A DNA stretch of 64,000 bases from Alkalihalobacillus pseudalcaliphilus (GTDB lineage Bacteria > Bacillota > Bacilli > Bacillales > Bacillaceae_D), in assembly GCF_028610675.1 (NCBI RefSeq), contig NZ_JAQQWS010000013.1:1-64000 (forward strand), written 5' to 3'. Below are positions 51,926 through 60,752 of the stretch, piece after piece (position 1 is the stretch's first letter; every line of letters starts with the position of its first letter). The position numbers were made by a program, and so were the translations under genes. The notes under the pieces were generated by a model. It made no database searches. It had not been told where the DNA came from and saw only the letters and a program-made list of their open reading frames with translations.

Positions 51926-52765
51926 CTATTTCTCAAAATGTTTAAGACAAAATTCATTATAGATATCTTTATATTCCGGCCTTAGCTTTCCACTTATTTT
52001 AATAAGATTCGTTCTTGAGAGACTTTTGTTTTGAGACAATAGTTCATTGTAAGCCCAATGCAATTTTCTTAGTATATAATCTTCTCGTTTTTCTGCTACC
52101 TCACCTAAATATATGTCTAGTTTATTTTTATCATAACGTGGTTGTTTATTAAGACATCTACATATAGCAGCCTTACTCATAAATATCGGTTGGTTAAGTT
52201 CGTAATAGGACCAATTCTTAACTATATAATCTATCTCATCATAAACAATATTTTGGTCACTAAATTTACTCCTACTTATCTTTTCCTTTGGTAGTAAATT
52301 TGATTTATGCTTTAATTTAGATTCACGCAACCAGTCAGAGTCATAAGTCAACAACCAATTATAAAGGTTGCTATCTAGCTTTCGAGAGCCAGAGTATCCG
52401 TTATTACTAACTAAATCGACCCACTTTTTTCTCTTCTCACAAGTAATTTCTTTCCTATTTCGAACTGCCCTTTTAGAATATTTTCCGGCTCTCTTTTTGT
52501 AACGAGGATGAATACTGAACCATTTTTCATTTAAATTTAAAACATTAATAAATCGAATTATGGTTTCTGGACTAACTTTTAACTCTTGTGATAACTTAGA
52601 TAGTGTTAAACCTTCCTCGACTAATAAACATAATTTCTTTTTCCACAGTTCTCCGTAATCTATTACAGATTTAACTTTATACTCAGTATGGTTACCCGAC
52701 TGTTTAGAGTACCTTAGTAGAGCACTATAGAATAATTCATCAGGATATAAGCTAGGAAAAAACAT
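51926..52765 (-). CDS. tnsD: Shortened TnsD/TniQ-family target selector
   Basis: 279 residues; full TnsD is about 500. The N-terminus FFPSLYPDELFYSALLRYSK is the TniQ signature, but the zinc-finger part that normally follows is missing. A helix-turn-helix (LTLSKLSQELKVSPETIIRF) and the TnsD C-terminal WL repeats (SRKLDSNLYNWLLTYDSDWL) remain. The ribosome site TTTAGGAGGTGTAAATA is strong, so it is probably expressed. TnsD of Tn7 binds the end of glmS; whether this version still does so is unknown. Confidence 0.75.
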   Translation of the reverse strand: MFFPSLYPDELFYSALLRYSKQSGNHTEYKVKSVIDYGELWKKKLCLLVEEGLTLSKLSQELKVSPETIIRFINVLNLNEKWFSIHPRYKKRAGKYSKRAVRNRKEITCEKRKKWVDLVSNNGYSGSRKLDSNLYNWLLTYDSDWLRESKLKHKSNLLPKEKISRSKFSDQNIVYDEIDYIVKNWSYYELNQPIFMSKAAICRCLNKQPRYDKNKLDIYLGEVAEKREDYILRKLHWAYNELLSQNKSLSRTNLIKISGKLRPEYKDIYNEFCLKHFEK

Positions 52766-52856
52766 TATTTACACCTCCTAAAATAGATATATATTTACGT
52801 AAATTTTGAATTTTATTGGTTAGTAGTATGCCCCTTAAAATAAGAACTAAACAAAA

Positions 52857-52885
52857 TAAAAGAATCCTAGTATAAAAGGATTCTT
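52857..52885 (-). terminator. Terminator after the helicase gene
   Basis: AAAGAATCCT and AGGATTCTTT pair around AGTATAAA. Confidence 0.8.
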
Positions 52886-52917
52886 AAAGGTTACTAATAA
52901 TTAAAAAATTAATTTTC

Positions 52918-54606
52918 TTAAGTCTCAATTATAGAAAACTCTAAGTCTTCTAATTGACTTTTTTGATCTAAAGTTAGACTTGGAACACTAATAAAGAGGC
53001 CTTTTATTGCTCTACTTAATGCTACATAGTAAACCCTATGAGTTTCTTTGTCCATATCAGGTTCTAGAAGAAAAGATAATTCATTTTTCTCTACTGAAGG
53101 AATTATTAGAAATACATTTTCAAACTCCTCACCTTTAGCGTTATGAATTGATCGGAAATTATTATGCTCATCAACAACGTTTATGTTAACAGCAGCATCT
53201 GAGTATAGAGCACTATCATAGATTTGTTTAATTACACCTCTAGAAATTTTTGCTTTTACATTATAGTGGCCAAAAAGATGGTCATTATAAAAATCTGTAA
53301 GGGTTAGATTATAAATTTTATCTCGAATATTTATTAATCGCTTGAGATTACGAAAAACTTCCGTTTCGCTTAGGTCTTCTTTTCGATACGCCATTTTCAT
53401 TGCTTTTAATGCTTCTTTTATTTTTTGTGTTTTAGCATACTCTAACGCTTTTATAACGTGATAAATTCTCCAAGCCCTATTTGAATCTGAATCATCTGTT
53501 AAATAATTTACTTCTTTATCCTGATTAATCGAATCTGGTTTCTGAAGATTATCTAAAGTCTTATTACGATATGCTAGTATCATTAAATCAATCAGCGACT
53601 TCTTTTTGATGTGCTCATATGAAGAAGATTTATCACCTATTAAAATAGTAGGTCTAGAATTGTTCAATTTGATTTTAGTTTCTTGCTGAAAATCCTTATC
53701 TTTTCTCATATGATTAAGAATGTTAACAATTTCTTTGGAAGACCTATGATTTTCTTGAAGAATATAAAGTTTCATATTCTTGACTTCAAATTCCTCGAAA
53801 TCTCCTACACTTGCCCCTTGAAAAGAATATATAGATTGGCATATATCTCCTATCACACCGATCACAGTTTCTTTATCCGAGATTATTTTTACTATTTTCA
53901 CTTGTAATGGACTAGTATCTTGGAACTCGTCAATAAATATGTAAGGGAACTTTCCCCTTATTATCTCTCTAACTTGAGGATGTTCCAATATGATTCTATA
54001 AGCAAAGTATAAGACATCATCGTGACTTAAACGCCCCTCACTCCAATGAGCTTCTTTAAACTTCATATACATTATTTTCGCTACGTAAGAGCCGTCAACC
54101 ATACCATCAAATGGTCTTTTGTATCCAAGTTCGAATTTCCCGTTACTTTTAAATAACCATTGAAGTTTGTTTAAAGCATCCATCAGACTTGAATTAGATA
54201 AGTATGATTGCTTAGCTTCCTTTTTAATTTTATCAATCTGACTTCGTCTTAGTTTAATTTCATCGTGTCCCTCCATTTTCTCAATTGCTACCGGGCAATG
54301 ATCCAATAACCAAAGAAATGGTTTTACGATGTGTTTATAACAAAAACTATGGATCGTTGTTATCTCCACACTCTCTAAAGATGTATCTAATCTCGTTCTC
54401 AAGTTATCAACGGCCGCGTTCGTGTACGTTATACAAGCAATTTTCCTTTTATGTTTTAACTTATCAGATGCGCCTAGCACATTTTTAATGTGATTTGTTA
54501 GGAATGTTGTCTTCCCAGCCCCTGGGCCCGCATATAGCTTAAAATGCTCTTCTATTGGGATTAATTCTTTGCTGTCTTCTAGCTTTACTGCTTTTGACAA
54601 ATCCAT
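52918..54606 (-). CDS. gajB: UvrD-like helicase, Gabija GajB-like
   Basis: 562 residues, superfamily 1 helicase. Walker A AGPGAGKTTFL (residues 26-36), motif Ia ITYTNAAVDNLR, Walker B FIDEFQDTSPLQ, motif III VIGDICQSIYSFQGA, motif VI YVALSRAIKGLF. It overlaps the OLD nuclease gene by 22 bp. OLD-TOPRIM plus UvrD pairs make up the Gabija anti-phage system (GajA/GajB), also called class 2 OLD. Confidence 0.82.
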   Translation of the reverse strand: MDLSKAVKLEDSKELIPIEEHFKLYAGPGAGKTTFLTNHIKNVLGASDKLKHKRKIACITYTNAAVDNLRTRLDTSLESVEITTIHSFCYKHIVKPFLWLLDHCPVAIEKMEGHDEIKLRRSQIDKIKKEAKQSYLSNSSLMDALNKLQWLFKSNGKFELGYKRPFDGMVDGSYVAKIMYMKFKEAHWSEGRLSHDDVLYFAYRIILEHPQVREIIRGKFPYIFIDEFQDTSPLQVKIVKIISDKETVIGVIGDICQSIYSFQGASVGDFEEFEVKNMKLYILQENHRSSKEIVNILNHMRKDKDFQQETKIKLNNSRPTILIGDKSSSYEHIKKKSLIDLMILAYRNKTLDNLQKPDSINQDKEVNYLTDDSDSNRAWRIYHVIKALEYAKTQKIKEALKAMKMAYRKEDLSETEVFRNLKRLINIRDKIYNLTLTDFYNDHLFGHYNVKAKISRGVIKQIYDSALYSDAAVNINVVDEHNNFRSIHNAKGEEFENVFLIIPSVEKNELSFLLEPDMDKETHRVYYVALSRAIKGLFISVPSLTLDQKSQLEDLEFSIIET

Positions 54607-56654
54607 TCTAACGCCTCCTTTATATACTCTGGAGGTGTTATCTGAGTTTTATTTTCAGATATTGCATAAGCAAGTTCTTGAGCAGCTTCACCTTTAGAGA
54701 TCGATGAAAGGTATCGACTGGCAACTAACTTTTTTCTTACTATTGGATCATCTAGTAATATACTTTTTTCCATCAATTCTTGAACCTCTGTCTTAAAATC
54801 TCCTGAGCCCAATTCATCTAATAGTTCAGTTAAGGATTTTGCTTCATCCAGTAAAAGTATCAACTTTCTAAGTTCGTCAATATTAGATAGTGATTCTGTA
54901 ATCAGGTAATCAGAAGGGTTTTTAAGGAATATATCATATTCAAAAGTTGAACTTTCTCCAATGACTTGATTAAATACTTCTATATGTGCAGTCTCACTAT
55001 ATTCATCTTTGGATACTAATCCGTTTGAACACGCTTTATATTCGTAAATATCAGTTTGTAAATTTAATAGCAATGGATCACATTTTACCCATCTAGCCTT
55101 TTCCGTCTCTCTCTTTTTTCTCACAGGGTCTAAATCAGTAATGCAAGCAACTTTTTTCCTTAAAGCATAACTACTATTTGATGTATCAAATAGCTTCAGA
55201 AAGTGGTCAAAGTATCTTCCACCTATATTTATTATAGATGTATGATTGTCCACCAGATCAATTTCATCCTCTAATAACATCGCTAGTTCTGGGAGTAAAA
55301 CTTGCTCCGCAACACCTTCCACTAAAATAACTGATTCAGCAAAAAATAAATCAGCCTTGGTAACATCAAGAAATCTCTTAACGTAATTCTTCGATTTAAT
55401 ATCTTCAGTTTCTTTTAAATTGAATACTTTACCAGGATAGGCAATGTGTATATTTGATGATCTGTCTTTTTGAAGAATTATAATATCGTCTAGATCAACA
55501 GCTGCTGTAATATTTGGAGAGTGAGAGGTAATAAATACTTGATTTACGTTAGACGCTCTATTTTCTTTAAGAAATTGGAGAAACTTGTACTGCATATTTG
55601 GATGCAAATGCGCTTCAGGTTCTTCAATAGCTAAGATTGAAAATACTTTAGAGTTTGAACCTAAATACTCACTTGAGGCATTCTTCTGCATTTTCGATAG
55701 TAGAAGGGATATATATATTAAATTATTGTATCCTAGTCCATTACTGACTGCTGGAAGCTTAATTCCCGATTCTTTTTCCACAATAAGTCTTAAAGCTGAA
55801 TATAGTTCTGTGTCCAGAATCTCCCCATCGAATAAGGGTTTTGACTCATCTATTCCTGCCCCAGTTTTTTCTACATATTTTAAAATCTCTTCATTCCCTA
55901 ATTCCATTCTGTCTTGTAATGTCTTAATCAAAATTGATGATTCTTGATTAAATTCACGTTTCAATCCTTGAATTTTTCTTGCCTTTTCTTTTTTATCAAG
56001 GGTTAAATCACTTTTAATATCATAATCCATAAAGAAATCAATAACTTCTTTCAACAAACTACTGTTTCCCTTAAATAAGTCTCTTTCAACATCTCTTATG
56101 GCAGTTAAAAACTGAAAATCAAATTTATTAATTTCATCTGCTTGTATCTGATTTTTATGCTCTGGATTTCCAACATAAATTTTAGATATGTATTTTCTAA
56201 AGAAGTTGTGTTCAATTTCTTTCCAGTATTGATTAATATCAGTACTATTAATTTCATTCATTAATGATTGATATTCTTCCACATTAGTTTCTGGTAAGAA
56301 GAATTCAAATTTTATGTATGCTTCATATGGATCTTCAATTTTAGTGAGCCAATTTGCAACAGTTATCAATTCATCTGAATAGTCATCTTCACCGTTTGAT
56401 TTAGACAATTTCGCAGAAATTTCGATTTTCGGCGGTGCAGTTTTAAGTTCTTCCACTTTAATTTGTCTATTGAAATCGTTAATTGATAGTTTCTTTTTTG
56501 AGTTAGGATTAAACAGTAAATCCAGAGCTTTAATTACCGCAGTTTTACCTGCATTATTTTGACCAATGATAACATTAATTCCATCATTGAAATGAACCGT
56601 TGTTTCAGAGGAAAAAACTCTAAAATTACTTAGCTTTAATTCTGAAATATACAT
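54585..56654 (-). CDS. gajA: OLD-family ATPase-TOPRIM nuclease, Gabija GajA-like
   Basis: 689 residues from the ATG behind GGGGGGTTTTG. N-terminal ABC-type ATPase: Walker A IIGQNNAGKTAVI, then ILAIEEPEAHLHP (Walker B and D-loop) and FITSHSPN (switch His). C-terminal TOPRIM: VILVEGVAEQVLLPEL with the EGxxE glutamate and CITDLDP with DxD. All nuclease residues seem intact. GajA nicks DNA when phage activity lowers nucleotide pools. It is longer than typical GajA (about 580). Confidence 0.82.
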   Translation of the reverse strand: MYISELKLSNFRVFSSETTVHFNDGINVIIGQNNAGKTAVIKALDLLFNPNSKKKLSINDFNRQIKVEELKTAPPKIEISAKLSKSNGEDDYSDELITVANWLTKIEDPYEAYIKFEFFLPETNVEEYQSLMNEINSTDINQYWKEIEHNFFRKYISKIYVGNPEHKNQIQADEINKFDFQFLTAIRDVERDLFKGNSSLLKEVIDFFMDYDIKSDLTLDKKEKARKIQGLKREFNQESSILIKTLQDRMELGNEEILKYVEKTGAGIDESKPLFDGEILDTELYSALRLIVEKESGIKLPAVSNGLGYNNLIYISLLLSKMQKNASSEYLGSNSKVFSILAIEEPEAHLHPNMQYKFLQFLKENRASNVNQVFITSHSPNITAAVDLDDIIILQKDRSSNIHIAYPGKVFNLKETEDIKSKNYVKRFLDVTKADLFFAESVILVEGVAEQVLLPELAMLLEDEIDLVDNHTSIINIGGRYFDHFLKLFDTSNSSYALRKKVACITDLDPVRKKRETEKARWVKCDPLLLNLQTDIYEYKACSNGLVSKDEYSETAHIEVFNQVIGESSTFEYDIFLKNPSDYLITESLSNIDELRKLILLLDEAKSLTELLDELGSGDFKTEVQELMEKSILLDDPIVRKKLVASRYLSSISKGEAAQELAYAISENKTQITPPEYIKEALEWICQKQ

Positions 56655-56918
56655 CAAAACCCCCCATTCTATTTGATTATATCTTAGCACAACCTATCCA
56701 AAAAAAAGATTAGGAGTTAAAAATTATCAATATATCTTTCAGACAGCTCTGATTTCTTCGTATTACTCTAAATTTCTGCTCAACTGAATACTTTAACATT
56801 AGTTTACTTACAAGCATTAAAATCTTGACTACCTAAAGAAACCCGTATTCTTAAAAAAGTATGGTTTTCATTAGGACATAATTTTAATTTAGGGTACCCT
56901 CAGTAAGTTTAATAAATA
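56655..56918. other. Gap between defence genes
   Basis: AT-rich. It holds a weak hairpin (56847-56873, AAACC...GGTTT) that may terminate the Ntn-hydrolase gene, and presumably the promoter of the Gabija-like pair. Confidence 0.35.
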
Positions 56919-58685
56919 TCAATCATATGATTTCGAACTCTCAATTTGTAAATTTAAATACTCTGCAAGTTTGCTTAACTCCTTTTTAGGTGCAGTTGGA
57001 TCCCACAGACCCATTGCTTCATCGCTTAATCCAACTATTTCAGAAATTAATCTATCTGCGTTATAATAGTAAGGGGAAAAGGATACTTGAGACTCACTAT
57101 TTTGATTTCTAATCATAAAGATATCAGCTTCGTTACGATCACTGTTATAATCCGGCAAAATTTCGAATATATCATTTAAATTCGAGCTATCATCAAATAT
57201 GATTATTTTATTCAAATGATAGTACTTATCGTCTAAGTAATAGTTAAAGAGAAATGAGATACAAAATAATTTAAAATTAGAATCAACCCCATTAAGGTAC
57301 AACTCTAAACCAGGAATCTTATCAATGAAAAATTCATATCTATTACTAAATAGAAGGATTTTTATGTTATCAATTCCTAACTCATTTTTTATCCGATCAC
57401 ATATTCCCCTTAAAATCTTAGAACTATCAAAACTTATATCTAACCCATTATAAAAATTTTTCAGTTCTAAAATTTTCGATTCAAGAAAGTTAAAATTGAT
57501 AATTAATACATTTTCATACTCATCAAGTTGAGAATTGAAGACATTACTTATTTCAATGGAGTTATGAATATTTTCTAAAGGATAATCGAAATTATCATAT
57601 TCAAAGTCTACATCCCCTATATTAACTACTTCCTCTATTAATTTATCCCTAGGAGTATAATCAACGGGTAATATATCGTCTAAATATTCAAACGGAATTA
57701 TAAATTTCTCATTATTTTTATTCGTAAATAAATAATTTTCTAATAGATATGGTGAGGTGAATATTTCAAATTTGGCATTATTTTCACCTCTGCGTCGGAA
57801 CATTTTAATTAGAGCAGTATGTATATTTTTCTTAACTTCACAAAAATAGATATTATTATAATCAAAACTATAGAAGACTACATATTCAGGTATATAAGAT
57901 GTTATAGATTTATGTGCACTCCTGATCGTTTTTCTATATTCAATCTCATCCATATCTTTTTGACTGAATACTTTTGTTAGACCCGTAAAATCAGAACCTG
58001 TTATGATATTATCTTTTCTTATTATTAAATTAATTAATTTTTTGTTCTTAAATTCTTCATCATAAAAAAAATATAATAAATCGTCATTCCATTCTATATC
58101 CTTATGTATACAAATACCGCAAAAAGCACCCCCTACGCCATAATTCAAAAAGTTATTTTTTATGGAGATCATTTGTAAATATGCTGTAGCTGCGGTTACT
58201 TTTTTTCTTGGCAAATAACTATCATCAGGATATGTTATTGTGAAATCTTCCATTAAATTATTTAAATCTGGTATTTTACTTCCACTTCCTATAGCTACAT
58301 ATTGATCTATCTCCTTAATTTCATAGTTATTCAAATAATATAATTTGTTATTCTCATCATTCTTTACAGCTAAAAGTATTTCTGACTCGGATAATATTCC
58401 TGGTAAATAATTTAAAATTTCTTCAATAGAGAAACGGTCTATATAATCTTTCACATCGTCAAATATTTTTATATTTTTCCCTGCATAAGCGACAACAATA
58501 TTATTCTTTACAAAAATTTTTGTGACTGTCTCTGCAATAAAATAAGAGTTATATTCTCCATAAAGTTCTCCTAAACTCGATAATGTTTCATCATTCTTAA
58601 AAGCGATTTCTGTTTTGGCTGATGTAAGTGAATCAGAAACAATATAGATTTCATTTTCAGATTTCCAAGCAAAGCAATATGTCAT
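56919..58685 (-). CDS. Proteasome-fold Ntn-hydrolase with N-terminal threonine, unknown family
   Basis: 588 residues from the ATG at 58685, chosen because GTGGAGGACAGAAAA precedes it; a longer GTG start would overlap that site. With this start, residue 2 is Thr, exposed once Met is removed. Counting from that Thr, Asp17 lies in IVSDS and a Lys at 55 in ETVTKIFVKNNIVVAYAGKN aligns with the proteasome/HslV Lys33 strand and the AGxx loop. This is the Thr-Asp-Lys triad of proteasome beta-type proteases. The roughly 340-residue C-terminal part is unrecognised. Sits in the defence island; a role as a self-assembling protease effector is inference. Confidence 0.6.
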   Translation of the reverse strand: MTYCFAWKSENEIYIVSDSLTSAKTEIAFKNDETLSSLGELYGEYNSYFIAETVTKIFVKNNIVVAYAGKNIKIFDDVKDYIDRFSIEEILNYLPGILSESEILLAVKNDENNKLYYLNNYEIKEIDQYVAIGSGSKIPDLNNLMEDFTITYPDDSYLPRKKVTAATAYLQMISIKNNFLNYGVGGAFCGICIHKDIEWNDDLLYFFYDEEFKNKKLINLIIRKDNIITGSDFTGLTKVFSQKDMDEIEYRKTIRSAHKSITSYIPEYVVFYSFDYNNIYFCEVKKNIHTALIKMFRRRGENNAKFEIFTSPYLLENYLFTNKNNEKFIIPFEYLDDILPVDYTPRDKLIEEVVNIGDVDFEYDNFDYPLENIHNSIEISNVFNSQLDEYENVLIINFNFLESKILELKNFYNGLDISFDSSKILRGICDRIKNELGIDNIKILLFSNRYEFFIDKIPGLELYLNGVDSNFKLFCISFLFNYYLDDKYYHLNKIIIFDDSSNLNDIFEILPDYNSDRNEADIFMIRNQNSESQVSFSPYYYNADRLISEIVGLSDEAMGLWDPTAPKKELSKLAEYLNLQIESSKSYD

Positions 58686-58883
58686 TTTTCTGTCCTCCAC
58701 AGTAAAATATATTCAGTTAGTTGAACATTTCTCAAGTAAAAGCTTTCATTATAATTTTAGTTTTTAAAATAATGATTTGATTTGCAAACAATTTGCATTT
58801 TTTAGTAAGCTGCCTGACAGTGATTCAAGTTATAATATTTAATGGTACATATTTCTATACAAATATTAGCGAGGTGAATGTAA

Positions 58884-59945
58884 ATAAATTACTTAACTAC
58901 TTTAAACCACGACATACAAGGTATAAAGAAACTGTTACTAGAAGGGCGAAACTCTATAAATTACAGTGCTATCTTCAGCTACTCTCATCTCCGAGACACC
59001 TGTATAATGCTCTATGAAGCAAACAAAGTATTGAAGAATACAGAAATTATTCAAGGTGATTTGCCTAATATGGAAGTAATTGAAGAGATTCGTCATAAAG
59101 TAAAAACAACACAAGGTAATAATAATAGAGTAATGTTTAAAAAATTACTTGAGGCACACGTGAGCCTCATCGGTAATGACATAGACAATTTAGGTTTCTA
59201 TTTAGATGGAGATACGTTAGTAGGGAGTACCTTATTCTCGACATATATTTTTGATGGTACACCTCTACAAAATGTATACGACAAAGCTGCGTATACAGAT
59301 TTAACAAGTGAACTAGGGGAATTATTGCAGTTACTTATTACTTTAATAGATCGCGATGTTGACCTAGAGTCTAAACCTTTGCTGCTGAAAGATGCTAAAA
59401 GATATAAAGGGAAGGACATATGGGATAAAATCTTCTTTACGGATGATATCAGCTATAATGTGTTTTTAACTCGAATACTACTTATACAAAGCGAGATCAC
59501 CTCTTGCATTTGGATGAAGGAGCATCTAAATTATAAATCCACAGCGTTTAATTTTGATAAATATATATTGTTACGTCTTACGTCAATTAAAATGTTTGAG
59601 ATTATGAGGAATATAGAAGATATTCGTGAGCGACTTAAAGGACACTGGGTAGATCTTAATTACAATGTTTTGGATGAAAAAATTCAGCAATATGTTGGTA
59701 AGCATAAAAAAGAGATGACCACTCTAAGAAATATGTTGCACTACAGTAATGAGTGTATAAACTTTTACGACTATGTTATTCAGCAATTAAATGCAGATCC
59801 TAACTATGTCGACGACCTGTTGAATACTATTTTTGAAGAATATATTATTCCATTTAGAAAAGTTATTTCAGATAATATAGACATTACGAATTATCAAAGT
59901 ATGAATATATTTGAGAAAATAGTTAAAAGGTTAAAAACAAAATAA
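58884..59945 (+). CDS. Unknown protein of the defence island, non-standard start
   Basis: 353 residues if translation begins at ATA 58884, six bases after GAGGTGA. The first ATG in frame is at 59007 and has no ribosome site. The 41 codons before it read like real protein (NHDIQGIKKLLLEGRNSINY, then SAIFSYSHLRDTCIML). Either the gene uses AUA or an ATG has mutated. Largely helical, no signal or membrane segment. Family not recognised. Divergent from the Ntn-hydrolase gene. Confidence 0.6.
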   Translation: MNYLTTLNHDIQGIKKLLLEGRNSINYSAIFSYSHLRDTCIMLYEANKVLKNTEIIQGDLPNMEVIEEIRHKVKTTQGNNNRVMFKKLLEAHVSLIGNDIDNLGFYLDGDTLVGSTLFSTYIFDGTPLQNVYDKAAYTDLTSELGELLQLLITLIDRDVDLESKPLLLKDAKRYKGKDIWDKIFFTDDISYNVFLTRILLIQSEITSCIWMKEHLNYKSTAFNFDKYILLRLTSIKMFEIMRNIEDIRERLKGHWVDLNYNVLDEKIQQYVGKHKKEMTTLRNMLHYSNECINFYDYVIQQLNADPNYVDDLLNTIFEEYIIPFRKVISDNIDITNYQSMNIFEKIVKRLKTK

Positions 59946-59968
59946 AATCTACTAGTTAAATTTTAACT

Positions 59969-60000
59969 AAAAAACCGTATACGTAATCATACGGTTTTTT
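59969..60000. terminator. Bidirectional terminator
   Basis: AAAAAACCGTAT and ATACGGTTTTTT form a perfect 12-bp stem between convergent genes. Confidence 0.9.
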
Positions 60001-60065
60001 AGTTTCTTAATATATCCTGAAGTTACTTAAAACTTCATTATTACCATAAGTCGCCGATGGTATAA

Positions 60066-60590
60066 TCATAGTTCTTTGTCTTTCTCTGTCAGTATTATTA
60101 GATTATCTTTTCTAGATAATCTAATGGAATGATCCAGAATAATATTTAAAGAATTTAACCTTGAAGTTGTATCGTCACTATTTTCACCTTCACAATAATA
60201 TAGTACTTTTTTTAAAGTACTTTTCAAATATTTTATACTTACCTTATCAAAATTTTTCTTATTGATCTCGTTAAAGATAAAGTCAGAAGAAATATTAATC
60301 AGTAAATCTCGAATCTTATATTCATTATCAGATCTACATTTTGAATTTATTTCTAAATCAGTTACATTCATCAAACCAAAAACTATTGAATCCAAATTAT
60401 CAAAAGAAACACTTTGAGTAACGTCATCTCTAATTTGTTTAACGTTCCGAGTAAATTGATTTTTTTCAGTGTCGTTTCCTTTAACATTACTATGATATTC
60501 GTGAGCATAGTTTATAAAAATTTTAAACTCCTTGTCACTTAAGCTTTTTAATAAGTTTCTAACAACATCACTAAATTCAAAACTCGACAT
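60066..60590 (-). CDS. Unknown protein of the defence island
   Basis: 174 residues, highly charged and helical. FEFSDVVRNLLKSLSDKEFK at the N-terminus; no motif recognised. The ATG lies behind AGGGGGATAAT. It is the cargo gene closest to glmS. Its promoter must lie in the 90 bp before the island end, or it is read through from glmS. Confidence 0.6.
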   Translation of the reverse strand: MSSFEFSDVVRNLLKSLSDKEFKIFINYAHEYHSNVKGNDTEKNQFTRNVKQIRDDVTQSVSFDNLDSIVFGLMNVTDLEINSKCRSDNEYKIRDLLINISSDFIFNEINKKNFDKVSIKYLKSTLKKVLYYCEGENSDDTTSRLNSLNIILDHSIRLSRKDNLIILTEKDKEL

Positions 60591-60609
60591 ATTATCCCCC
60601 TAATAAATA

Positions 60610-60638
60610 ATCCCTCACACTTTTAAAGTATGAGGGAT
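60610..60638 (-). terminator. Hairpin inside the island end, possible glmS terminator
   Basis: ATCCCTCA and TGAGGGAT with further pairing (CACTTT/AAAGTA). It lies 115 bp downstream of glmS and could replace the native terminator displaced by the insertion. Confidence 0.5.
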
Positions 60639-60681
60639 CTTTGATGTGAGATTAAGATTTAGAAAATTTAATTCGATTTCA

Positions 60682-60698
60682 GTTACCATCTTTTTTGT
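60682..60698 (-). repeat. Internal TnsB-site-like repeat, glmS-proximal end
   Basis: GTTACCATCTTTTTTGT, spaced 20 bp from the terminal copy. Confidence 0.8.
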
Positions 60699-60701
60699 CC
60701 G

Positions 60702-60723
60702 GTTACCATCTTTTTTGTAACTC
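60702..60723 (-). repeat. glmS-proximal terminal repeat of the Tn7-like island
   Basis: Perfect inverse of 51751-51772. The last bases GACA end the element (TGTC read inward). Confidence 0.85.
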
Positions 60724-60727
60724 GACA

Positions 60728-60732
60728 TTTAT
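60728..60732. repeat. Target-site duplication TTTAT, glmS-proximal copy
   Basis: Matches 51742-51746; 20 bp from the glmS stop codon. Confidence 0.7.
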
Positions 60733-60752
60733 TTCTACAACTTTGATTTATC

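Larger units (their letters stand above)
51747..60727. mobile_element. Tn7-like defence island at attTn7 (glmS)
   Basis: About 9.0 kb bounded by TTTAT duplications and by 22-bp perfect inverted repeats (51751-51772, 60702-60723). Additional internal copies of the GATGGTAAC repeat (three left, two right) resemble TnsB-binding sites. The glmS-proximal end lies 20 bp past the glmS stop codon, the classic Tn7 position. Contents: shortened TnsD, Gabija-like pair, Ntn-hydrolase, two unknown genes. No tnsA, tnsB or tnsC, so movement would need help in trans. Confidence 0.85.

Noticed and set aside
58793..59017. 74-codon rightward ORF before the unknown island gene
   Set aside because: It runs in a different frame over the better supported ATA-started extension of the 58884-59945 gene, although its GTG after GAG also lies near the ribosome site.
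51926..60590. Prophage
   Set aside because: No integrase, structural or lysis genes; both ends are explained by Tn7-type repeats and a 5-bp duplication at attTn7.
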